The notes under the pieces were generated by a model that was not told where the DNA came from, made no database searches, and worked only from the letters and a program-made list of their open reading frames with translations. Source: Chlamydiota bacterium (GTDB taxonomy: Bacteria; Chlamydiota; Chlamydiia; Chlamydiales; Rhabdochlamydiaceae). Taken from it: a stretch of 5,287 nucleotides of DNA. Position numbers and translations under genes: made by a program. Below are positions 1 to 5,287 of this stretch, piece after piece (the first letter of the stretch is position 1; each line of letters starts with the position of its first letter). Where the stretch lies: contig JAHFTN010000102.1 of assembly GCA_023269365.1 (NCBI GenBank), positions 1-5,287 on the forward strand. Direction: 5' to 3'.

Positions 1-156
1 AAAGGCAAGAGTAGTCCCTGCTGTCATGTTCAAGGTAGTCGTTCCCAGAGCCGAGGCATGACCTAAACCTATCGTTCCTACAGTAAGAGAGGTTCCTCCT
101 GTGTACCCATTGTTTCCAGATAGGGTCAGAGTTCCACTTCCTGCTTTAATCAGCCC
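1..156 (-). repeat. PATR protein repeat, last visible copy (residues 385-436, cut by window edge)
   Basis: The copy begins GLIKAGSGTLTLSG, continues with GYTGGTSLTVGTIGLG, and ends with ALGTTTLNMTAGTTLAF at the window edge. It is the closest match to the PATR consensus in the protein and aligns to copy 1 with a one-residue gap. More copies are likely beyond the left edge. Confidence 0.75.
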
Positions 157-1308
157 TCCTGCACTGCTTATCGTTCCTGAGAATGTGGTTGAATTCGACG
201 TGCCGGCAGTCAGAGTGAGTCCTGAATCTAAAATGAGGTTTCCCGATCCTGAGAGATCTCCCACAGTTTGGCTTGCCACAGAAACGCGCAGCGTCCCAGA
301 GGCTCCAATTGTCATGCTCCCTGTGGATAATAACACACTTGCTGCGCCTGTAACGACTGTTCCCGAGTTAATCGAAGTTTCACCATAAGTGTTCACTCCA
401 GTAAGAGTGAGTGTATTCGTCGTTCCTATCACTGTGAGTGCTGCATTAGAGCCCGAGATGACTCCAGACAAAGTGCCCGATGCTGTTGTGATATTAACAT
501 TAGCCCCAGCGCCAGATAAAGTAATGGGATTGGGGATCGTCACTGCAGAGACGAATGCAATGGTTGTTCCTGCCGTCATCGTCAATGAGCCATTTGCATT
601 TCCAAAAGCTGTGGCAGATGCGATGGCAATCGTTCCTGCATTAAGTGAGGTTCCTCCTGTAAACGTATTGCCTACACCTCCGAGCCTTAGGGTCCCACTT
701 CCCTCCTTTACAAGAGCTCCATTAGTCATAGCACGTGTTGTGGTAGATACCCCAGATGCAGCGGAGCTAGCCCCCACATCAAAAGTTCTCGAACTTCCAT
801 TCAAATTGATATTAGCAGAAATTGTTGTTGTCCCTACAGAACCGTTGAAAAGCAGACCTGATCCTGCCCCGGAAAATAGGAGAGTTCCTGTACTGTTAAT
901 TGTACAGGAGTCTCCTGTGGTAAGTGCAGAAGTTGTTGTGCCAGCAATAGCAAGAGTAGAGGTGATTGTAATTGTTGAAGATGTCAGAGTGACATTTCTT
1001 CCGCTTAGAGAAGATCCCACGGTAGTTGTGTTTTGGACTATCGCATCATCAGTAGAGCCAGGGAAAGTAGATCCCCCATCACCACTTGTCCAATGCGCGT
1101 TTGCATTCCAGGCAGTATTCGCATCCGCAGTTGTCGTATAGGTAAACGCTGTTAAAAAGCAAGGGGTCATTAAGATCAAAGAAGCAATACTGAAACGAGG
1201 TGTTACACGCAGCAACTTCAAAATTTGGCTTCCCACGAAGTGGATGCCTAAGGGGTGAATTGGGCGAAGTAGAAGTAGTCTCTGTGTACGAACAGGAGAG
1301 ATGCCCAT
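1..1308 (-). CDS. PATR-type autotransporter/surface adhesin, N-terminal part (3' end beyond left edge)
   Basis: This is an open frame of 436 codons with no stop before the left edge, so the C-terminus, where a beta-barrel would be expected, is not visible. The protein is dominated by Gly, Ser, Thr, Ala and short hydrophobics, with almost no Lys or Cys. It contains autotransporter-associated beta-strand (PATR) repeats of the form GSGTLTLSG-N-GYTGGTSL-AGTI at about residues 197-256 and 385-436, with a weaker copy at 297-317. Residues 67-90 carry the W-x5-W...P...DDA pattern that often opens the passenger domain of such proteins. A signal-peptide-like hydrophobic stretch (SIASLILMTPCFLTA) spans about residues 40-54. 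It follows a basic region containing KLLR and an unusually long N-terminal extension. I infer export by Sec followed by surface display or release of a beta-helical passenger. The ATG at 1308 has a poor ribosome site. An in-frame GTG at 1332 has AAGG five bases upstream and would add 8 residues. The chlamydial Pmp motifs GGAI and FxxN were not seen. Ligand and function are unknown. Confidence 0.85.
   Translation of the reverse strand, partial: MGISPVRTQRLLLLRPIHPLGIHFVGSQILKLLRVTPRFSIASLILMTPCFLTAFTYTTTADANTAWNANAHWTSGDGGSTFPGSTDDAIVQNTTTVGSSLSGRNVTLTSSTITITSTLAIAGTTTSALTTGDSCTINSTGTLLFSGAGSGLLFNGSVGTTTISANINLNGSSRTFDVGASSAASGVSTTTRAMTNGALVKEGSGTLRLGGVGNTFTGGTSLNAGTIAIASATAFGNANGSLTMTAGTTIAFVSAVTIPNPITLSGAGANVNITTASGTLSGVISGSNAALTVIGTTNTLTLTGVNTYGETSINSGTVVTGAASVLLSTGSMTIGASGTLRVSVASQTVGDLSGSGNLILDSGLTLTAGTSNSTTFSGTISSAGGLIKAGSGTLTLSGNNGYTGGTSLTVGTIGLGHASALGTTTLNMTAGTTLAF
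358..420 (-). repeat. Weak PATR-like repeat, middle copy (residues 297-317)
   Basis: The segment TNTLTLTGVNTYGETSINSG fits the core of the PATR consensus (L-L-G-N-Y-G-T-I-G). It follows a typical SGVISGSNAALT lead-in. It is more diverged than the two flanking copies, so the repeat boundaries are approximate. Confidence 0.55.
541..720 (-). repeat. PATR protein repeat, copy 1 (residues 197-256)
   Basis: The repeat reads GALVKEGSGTLRL, then TFTGGTSLNAGTIAIA, then a segment ending LTMTAGTTIAF. It matches the second copy at residues 385-436 closely. At DNA level the plus-strand 10-mer ggttcctcct at 649-658 recurs at 91-100, which is 558 bases (186 codons) away. This is the usual beta-strand repeat of autotransporter passenger domains and forms turns of a right-handed beta-helix. 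Confidence 0.75.
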
Positions 1309-1329
1309 CTCATTAAGATCTAAATTTTG

Positions 1330-1340
1330 CACTAGAACCT
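1330..1340 (-). promoter_or_regulatory. Possible Shine-Dalgarno and alternative GTG start for the autotransporter
   Basis: On the minus strand AAGG stands five bases before an in-frame GTG (1332-1330), with a stop codon (TGA) a few codons further upstream. The ATG at 1308 has no comparable ribosome site. If used, the GTG lengthens the already long region before the signal peptide by 8 residues. Confidence 0.35.
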
Positions 1341-1399
1341 TATGATCTCAGTAAGTAAATCTCGACGCGCAAAAACGTTTTTCACAGCGATAAAGCCTG

Positions 1400-1428
1400 A
1401 TCATAAGCCACGAATTAAATTTAAAGAA
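1400..1428 (-). promoter_or_regulatory. Candidate sigma-70-type promoter for the autotransporter gene
   Basis: On the minus strand TATGAT at 1405-1400 is one base from the -10 consensus. A 17-base AT-rich spacer separates it from TTCTTT at 1428-1423, which is a poor -35. The implied start would give a leader of roughly 85 bases before the ATG at 1308. A 9-base inverted repeat (GATCATAAG at 1399-1407 and CTTATGATC at 1339-1347) overlaps the -10 and the leader. The call rests on motif matching only. Confidence 0.3.
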
Positions 1429-1450
1429 AGATTTTATTTGTACTGGACTT

Positions 1451-1534
1451 TATACCCAAACTACCTCAAAAGTTGGTTTTCCTCAGCGTCGTTAGCCGCT
1501 GAGGAAAACCAACTTTTGAGGTAGTTTGGGTATA
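1451..1534. repeat. Perfect 38-bp inverted repeat with 8-base loop
   Basis: Arms 1451-1488 and 1497-1534 are exact reverse complements, with the loop TCGTTAGC between them. The outer ends read TATACCC and GGGTATA. Each arm also contains a small internal palindrome (AAAAGTTGGTTTT type). In RNA from either strand this would fold into a very stable 38-bp hairpin. Neither side is followed by a run of T, so it is not a canonical intrinsic terminator, although it could still stop or stabilise the 3' end of the ribF transcript. Its length and perfection also fit a recently inserted MITE-like palindromic element. The TA ends would be compatible with IS630/mariner-type targeting, but a palindrome ending in TA shows this trivially. 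Confidence 0.9.
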
Positions 1535-1607
1535 TGTCCTGCGAAGCAGCTCGGAAACCTGCGGAAAAATCCTTTAAAAATCAGAGCACTCGACTTTGCG
1601 GATAGGT

Positions 1608-2291
1608 TCATAGTTCTGTTTTGAAGCCTTCTTTGCTGATTTGTATAAGGTACGTCCCTCTTGGAGGAAGGCAAATGCCGGGGAAAGAAAAAAATTTCCT
1701 TCCTTCTTTTTCTATGAGATGACCCGTCAGAAAGTAGGGATGCCCCAAGCAAGCTTCAACTTCTTTTAGACATCCTTGTTGAATGAGTGTACGGATGTAG
1801 CCCGATGAAAGGGGAAGGTTGCCGACCCTAGTTTTATCGACGTAATCCACTTCTATATTCAGCTCTTTTGCGACACGTCGTACATTAACCTCATCGCCCC
1901 CCTTTCCTTTGCCAAAAGTAGCCCCTGTTCCCAAGACGAGGTGGGTCATATTAAGCTTGGATTTAAGTTCTTTGAGGAATAGATCAAAGGGGATCTGTGC
2001 AAAGGCTTGTGTAAAGGGAGTAAGGATAACAAGATCTACACCACACTCTTGTAGGTGTTTAACTTTTTGAAGGGGAGAGCAAATCAGGGGAACTGGCATC
2101 TTGGGAGTAAAGAGTTGTGAGGGATGATTGGAGAAGGTAAACACAGCGAGAAGGGAATCTTTGGGTAGCTTCGAGCGGAGGTGTTTGATTAAAGCCTGGT
2201 GGCCGAGGTGAACGCCGTCAAAGATGCCGAGGGTAAGACCACACGATTTTTCAAGAAGAGGAACTTCATCAAGGCTTGTAAATAAGAGCAT
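1608..2291 (-). CDS. ribF: RibF: FAD synthetase (FMN adenylyltransferase) with shortened riboflavin-kinase domain
   Basis: RibF normally phosphorylates riboflavin to FMN and adenylates FMN to FAD in the cytosol. The N-terminal nucleotidyltransferase half (residues 1 to about 170) looks intact. It has the GIFDGVHLGHQ nucleotide-binding motif at 22-32, FSNHP at 53-57, the FGKGKGGD segment at 126-133, and SSGYIRTLI in place of the usual SS-x-RIR at 162-170. The C-terminal kinase half begins normally (LGHPYFLTGHLI, 182-193), but the protein ends at residue 227, whereas bifunctional RibF is usually about 300 residues. The GFPTAN motif is replaced by SFPGICLPPRGTYLI, and nothing remains of the region carrying the catalytic Glu. 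No other frame after the stop resumes the domain. I chose the ATG at 2291 because the family starts with MLLFTSL-type sequence. An in-frame ATG at 2327 would add 12 residues lacking family similarity. The gene overlaps truB by 23 bases and is the last gene of the operon. Confidence 0.88.
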   Translation of the reverse strand: MLLFTSLDEVPLLEKSCGLTLGIFDGVHLGHQALIKHLRSKLPKDSLLAVFTFSNHPSQLFTPKMPVPLICSPLQKVKHLQECGVDLVILTPFTQAFAQIPFDLFLKELKSKLNMTHLVLGTGATFGKGKGGDEVNVRRVAKELNIEVDYVDKTRVGNLPLSSGYIRTLIQQGCLKEVEACLGHPYFLTGHLIEKEGRKFFSFPGICLPPRGTYLIQISKEGFKTEL

Positions 2292-2973
2292 GGGGCATAC
2301 TCGATAGTAAAAATTTACACCAATCATATCCGGGTTCTATTAATTGTGCACCATCACAGCACTCATTTAGAGTTATGGATCCGCTGCGCGTACGTACAAG
2401 TTGAGAGAGGTGGGCTCCACACCCAAGAGCTTTTCCGATGTCGTAGGCAAGAGAGCGGATGTAAGTGCCTTTTGAGCACTGAATTTTGAGTGAAAGGCGG
2501 GGGTATGCATAATTTAATAACTCGATACGCAGTGTGACGGGAACACTTTCTCGCTCTATTGTAATTCCCTTACGAGCGAGTTCATAGAGTTTCTTTCCCT
2601 GAATTTTTTTTGCAGAAAACATCGGAGGTGTTTGCAAAATAGTGCCTTGAAATTTCTCTAGAGTGTACTCTACTTCAGCAAGCGTGGGAACAAATCCACT
2701 CGTCTCGACAACTTGCCCATCGAGATCGTAGGTGTCTGTGGTTACGCCGAGATGGACAACGGCTTCATACTCTTTATCTTGATGAAGAAATAGAGCGCTT
2801 AATTTTGTAAAAGGTTTGCCGATGAGTAGAACCATGACGCCTGTTGCAAAAGGGTCTAGCGTGCCCGCATGGCCAATGGTGCGAATCTGAGTGAGCTTGC
2901 GCAGCAGAGCTACTAGATGAAAGGAGGTCTTGGCAGCGGGTTTGCAGACAGGAAGGATCCCTTCATTTCTCAT
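2269..2973 (-). CDS. truB: TruB: tRNA pseudouridine(55) synthase
   Basis: The enzyme isomerises uridine 55 in the T-loop of tRNAs to pseudouridine in the cytosol. The 234-residue protein shows the family core in order: GILPVCKP-x3-TS (5-17), GHAGTLDPFATGVM (34-47) with catalytic Asp40, the KEYEA segment with the conserved Tyr, PPMFSAKKIQGKKLYELARKG, and CSKGTYIRSLAYDIG with the conserved Arg near the C-terminal side of the catalytic domain. It lacks a long C-terminal PUA extension and is of the short type, as I recall for Chlamydia. Motif I reads PVCKP where most bacteria have LDKP. The ATG overlaps the rbfA stop as ATGA, which suggests coupled translation, and its own ribosome site is weak (GAAG very close to the start). 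Its end overlaps the start of ribF. Confidence 0.95.
   Translation of the reverse strand: MRNEGILPVCKPAAKTSFHLVALLRKLTQIRTIGHAGTLDPFATGVMVLLIGKPFTKLSALFLHQDKEYEAVVHLGVTTDTYDLDGQVVETSGFVPTLAEVEYTLEKFQGTILQTPPMFSAKKIQGKKLYELARKGITIERESVPVTLRIELLNYAYPRLSLKIQCSKGTYIRSLAYDIGKALGCGAHLSQLVRTRSGSITLNECCDGAQLIEPGYDWCKFLLSSMPHALIYKP
2970..2973 (-). promoter_or_regulatory. rbfA/truB ATGA overlap
   Basis: The truB ATG and the rbfA TGA share bases in the classic 4-base ATGA overlap. Because the ribosome site before this ATG is poor, re-initiation by ribosomes finishing rbfA is the likely way truB is translated. Confidence 0.75.
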
Positions 2974-3347
2974 ACTTCAGAAGAGGGTTTGCGCAGGGCT
3001 TCTTCCTCTTTGATTTTAGTGAGCAGAGTATGGATGCGCAGCTGCTGTTCTACGGAAGTGTCTAGTTTAAAAGTGAGTTCAGGGAAATGGCGCATGACCA
3101 CTTTTCTGGAGGAGTGGTTGGAGATAAAGCCCGCAGCAGACTGGAGAGCTTTAATCGTATCTTGTTTTTCCTTATCCGTTCCAATGACGCTAATGGAAAC
3201 TTTTGCATGCTGCAAATCAGCTGTGATTTCGACTTCTGTAACAGCAAAAAATTTATTGACAAGAGGGTTGCGCACATCTTCTCGGATCACTTCAGTGATC
3301 ACTTCTTTAAGCAGGGAGTTAAGTCTTGCTACGCGATTTTTTGCCAT
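2970..3347 (-). CDS. rbfA: RbfA: 30S ribosome-binding factor A
   Basis: RbfA is a small KH-fold protein that binds the immature 30S subunit and helps process and fold the 5' end of 16S rRNA, which matters especially in the cold. The 125-residue length is typical. The N-terminal helix (NRVARLNSLLKEVITEVI), the DVRNPLV turn, and the strand pattern FAVTEVEITADLQHAKVSISV are standard family features. They are followed by the helix around residues 60-85 and the HFPELTFKLDTSVEQQLRI strand-helix end. The ATG shares its first base with the last base of the infB stop (TAATG). AGGAG lies five bases upstream inside the infB end, giving a good ribosome site and coupled translation. The stop overlaps the truB start. 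Confidence 0.95.
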   Translation of the reverse strand: MAKNRVARLNSLLKEVITEVIREDVRNPLVNKFFAVTEVEITADLQHAKVSISVIGTDKEKQDTIKALQSAAGFISNHSSRKVVMRHFPELTFKLDTSVEQQLRIHTLLTKIKEEEALRKPSSEV

Positions 3348-3357
3348 TACAACTCCT
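3345..3357 (-). promoter_or_regulatory. infB/rbfA stop-start junction with ribosome site
   Basis: On the minus strand AGGAG (3357-3353) stands five bases before the rbfA ATG. The ATG's first base is the last base of the infB TAA stop, giving TAATG. A terminating ribosome could restart directly, so rbfA output should follow infB translation. Confidence 0.75.
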
Positions 3358-5287
3358 GCTCGAGGTAGGAGATCTCAAACGACTGCAAGATGTCGCCGAC
3401 TTTAATATCATCATTATTTTGGAGGAGGATTCCACATTCATAGCCCTTGGAGACTTCTCTGACATCGTCTTTTAGGCGTTTAATCGAGTGGATAGGCCCT
3501 TTCCAGATCATTTTATTATCGCGCATCTGTTTGACGTGGGAAGAGCGTTTGATGGTGCCTTCTAATACGGTACACCCTGCAATCACGCCCAATTGAGAGG
3601 CTTTGAAGACAGCCCTGACTTCTGCAGATCCAGAGTCGGTCTCTTGGATGAGCTTATCGAGCATGCCGCGCATGATCTCTCTTACCTCATCTACCGCATG
3701 GTAGATGACGTCATGCAGCTTGACTTTAACTTTAAGGGATTTAATAAGGCTTTCTGCGTGGGATTCAATCTTGGTATGGAATCCGAGAATCATCGCTTTA
3801 GAGGCGCTAGCGAGTTGAATATCCGATTCAGAGATCTCCCCCACTTCAGAGGAGACGATGTTCAAGAGGATCTTATCAGATACGATTTTAAGTAATGAGG
3901 TTTTTAAAGCTTCAGCAGAACCTTGAACGTCAGCTCGTATGATGAGGTTAAGCACTTTTTTCTGAACGCCTGCCGCTTGTTCTGTGAGGAATGACTCGGC
4001 TCCCCGTTTTGCTTTATGTAAAAGAGCATGGCGCTGTCCTTCTCCCCGTTTTTCAGCGATCCCCATCGCTTCTTTTTCATTCTTGACGACGATAAACTCA
4101 CTGCCCGCTTCTGGCAAAGCAGAAAGGCCTGTGATCTTAACAGGGGTGGAGGGCCCTGCTTCTAGAAGTTCTTTGTCGTGCTCATCGTGCAAGGTTTTAA
4201 CGCGAGCAAACTGCTCTGTAAATACCAGGGCATCCCCTCGACGTAAGGTGCCATTTTGCACGAGGATGGTAGCGACAGCCCCTAGACCCTTATGCATTTC
4301 AGATTCGATGACAGTGCCGCGTGCTCGTGAGAGGGGATTTGCCCTAAGTTCTAAGACCTCAGCTTGAAGAGCTAACATCTCAAGGAGCTCTTTAATCCCC
4401 GTGCCTGTCACAGCGGAACAGTTCACTGTAATGGTCTGTCCACCCCAACATTCGGGAAGAAGGTTATTTTCAGAGAGTTGTCTATAGACGTTTTCAGCAT
4501 TAAAATTGGGTTTGTCGCTCTTATTGAGTGCAACGAGGATAGGTACTTTTGCTTCTTGTGCCTGTTGCAGCGCTTCTAGGGTCTGTGTCCGTACTCCCTC
4601 ATCTCCTGCAATAACGAGAACGACGATGTCTGTTATCTCAGCGCCTCTTGCACGCATAGCAGAAAAAGCTTCGTGACCGGGAGTGTCTAAGATGGTGATA
4701 TCTCCTACGGCTGTGTGACATTTGAAAGCCCCAATGTGCTGTGTGATGGCTCCCGCTTCTCCTTCGGCTATGGTCGATTTTCTGATTGCATCGATAAGAC
4801 TTGTTTTGCCATGGTCGACATGTCCCATAAATGTGACGACAGGGGAGCGTAACAAGAGGTTTTCAGGAGGAGACTCTTGAATCTCTTGTTTGATTGTCTT
4901 ATCCGTAATTTTCAGACGGTCTTCTTCTGTCTTGTCGATCGAGATTTCGCAATCAAAGTCGTGCCCTAAGAGCTGAATTGTCGTCTCGTCGTCGAGGAAG
5001 TCGTTAAGGGTTAATGTCACCCCTTTCATGAGGAGTTTAGCGATGAGCTGAGAGGCTTTTAACTTCATTTCTGAGGCGAGATCTTTAATTGTAATAGGAA
5101 TGCGTACGCTGAGTGTCTTGGGGCGGATTACCTCTTCTTGCTGGACAGGGCGCATTTTATGAGAAGGGCGGCGCTTTCTCCAGCCAGTATCCTCTCTTGC
5201 ATCGCGCAACCCGTGGCGATCCCTTGCATCAAAAGTGTGATCTTCTACCTTTTTTGTGGGGGTGTGTTCGCGGAACTCCTTATGGGG
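3347..5287 (-). CDS. infB: InfB: translation initiation factor IF-2 (N-terminus beyond right edge)
   Basis: IF-2 is the GTPase that places initiator fMet-tRNA on the 30S subunit and promotes subunit joining. The frame is open to the right edge and gives 646 residues of the C-terminal part. Chlamydial IF-2 is close to 900 residues, so roughly 250 are probably missing. Counted from the window edge, the visible domains are: a charged linker (1 to about 55), an IF2_N-type domain (about 59-115, SVRIPITIKDLASEMK), then the G domain with G1 GHVDHGKT (155-162), G2 GAITQHIGA (179-187), G3 DTPGHE (201-206), G4 NKSD (255-258) and G5 SAVTG (291-295). A beta-barrel domain II follows (about 320-400), then domain III (about 440-545, IIRADVQGSAEAL and SEVGEISESDI), and the fMet-tRNA-binding C-terminal domain (about 550-640, with ECGI). 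All GTPase motifs are intact. A TTG at 5209 is only an internal codon, not the true start. Confidence 0.97.
   Translation of the reverse strand, partial: PHKEFREHTPTKKVEDHTFDARDRHGLRDAREDTGWRKRRPSHKMRPVQQEEVIRPKTLSVRIPITIKDLASEMKLKASQLIAKLLMKGVTLTLNDFLDDETTIQLLGHDFDCEISIDKTEEDRLKITDKTIKQEIQESPPENLLLRSPVVTFMGHVDHGKTSLIDAIRKSTIAEGEAGAITQHIGAFKCHTAVGDITILDTPGHEAFSAMRARGAEITDIVVLVIAGDEGVRTQTLEALQQAQEAKVPILVALNKSDKPNFNAENVYRQLSENNLLPECWGGQTITVNCSAVTGTGIKELLEMLALQAEVLELRANPLSRARGTVIESEMHKGLGAVATILVQNGTLRRGDALVFTEQFARVKTLHDEHDKELLEAGPSTPVKITGLSALPEAGSEFIVVKNEKEAMGIAEKRGEGQRHALLHKAKRGAESFLTEQAAGVQKKVLNLIIRADVQGSAEALKTSLLKIVSDKILLNIVSSEVGEISESDIQLASASKAMILGFHTKIESHAESLIKSLKVKVKLHDVIYHAVDEVREIMRGMLDKLIQETDSGSAEVRAVFKASQLGVIAGCTVLEGTIKRSSHVKQMRDNKMIWKGPIHSIKRLKDDVREVSKGYECGILLQNNDDIKVGDILQSFEISYLEQEL

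Larger units (their letters stand above)
1309..1607. other. Non-coding gap between ribF and the autotransporter gene
   Basis: This 299-base AT-rich gap separates two genes read in the same direction. It holds a perfect 38-bp inverted repeat (1451-1534), and between that and the autotransporter start a candidate minus-strand promoter (1400-1428). The stretch just downstream of the ribF stop (1535-1607) shows only very short stems and no convincing terminator. Small open frames here, such as plus 1342-1524, run through the palindrome and have no recognisable product. Confidence 0.6.

Noticed and set aside
101..1141. Two long plus-strand open frames (101-388 and 389-1141)
   Set aside because: They lie fully antisense to the PATR repeat gene. 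Their V/P/A-rich low-complexity sequence is the mirror of its T/G/S/A codons, with no recognisable domain.
1..1308. Chlamydial Pmp family membership
   Set aside because: No GGAI/GGAL or FxxN tetrapeptide repeats were seen, and the repeats fit the PATR pattern instead.
1342..1524. Plus-strand 60-residue open frame
   Set aside because: It runs through the left arm and loop of the palindrome and ends in the right arm. It lacks family features and a convincing ribosome site.
1451..1534. Canonical rho-independent terminator
   Set aside because: The stem is far longer than usual and neither flank has a T-run, so I list it as an inverted repeat with a possible terminating role.
1492..1752. Minus-strand 86-residue open frame across the ribF 3' end
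   Set aside because: It reads a shifted frame of ribF and then half of the palindrome. I checked whether it restores the missing riboflavin-kinase domain, and it does not.
2917..3405. Plus-strand frames opposite rbfA (2917-3405 and 3087-3368), and a minus frame 3062-3277
   Set aside because: They are shadows of rbfA, which is a clear family match over the same bases.
3593..4367. Frames opposite or within infB (plus 3593-3895, plus 3984-4367, minus 3904-4101)
   Set aside because: InfB is intact and conserved throughout this stretch, so these are overlapping shadows.

Overview
The window comes from a bacterial chromosome, most likely a member of the phylum Chlamydiae. On the minus strand the order infB, rbfA, truB, ribF matches what I recall of the Chlamydia translation cluster (nusA-infB-rbfA-truB-ribF). 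The InfB and TruB proteins also share long stretches with remembered Chlamydia homologues, for example the G1 region of InfB (VVTFMGHVDHGKTSLIDA) and the MFSAKK-GKKLYE block of TruB. The large gene beyond ribF is a PATR-type autotransporter rather than a classical chlamydial Pmp. That suggests an environmental, amoeba-associated chlamydia more than the genus Chlamydia itself. The lineage is an inference from memory, since no search was possible.

Layout, reading the minus strand from right to left: (1) 5287-3347, infB, translation initiation factor IF-2, lacking its N-terminus because the gene runs off the right edge; (2) 3347-2970, rbfA, a 30S maturation factor; (3) 2973-2269, truB, the tRNA pseudouridine-55 synthase; (4) 2291-1608, ribF, with an intact FMN adenylyltransferase half but a strongly shortened riboflavin-kinase half; (5) 1607-1309, a 299-base non-coding gap holding a perfect 38-bp inverted repeat (1451-1534) and a candidate promoter; (6) 1308-1, the start of a large secreted beta-helix/autotransporter-type protein that runs off the left edge. 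All genes lie on the minus strand. The open plus-strand frames are shadows.

infB, rbfA, truB and ribF overlap end to start by 1, 4 and about 23 bases and must form one translationally coupled operon. IF-2 starts translation, RbfA matures the 30S subunit, TruB modifies tRNA, and RibF makes FAD. The autotransporter is separated from them by the palindrome and probably has its own promoter. It looks like an accessory surface gene placed next to a conserved housekeeping block.

The points most worth a second look are the long perfect palindrome without a U-tract, the non-Pmp autotransporter beside a core operon, and the RibF protein that appears to have lost the riboflavin-kinase active site. I found no clear evidence of a wholly new system, RNA gene or CRISPR array.
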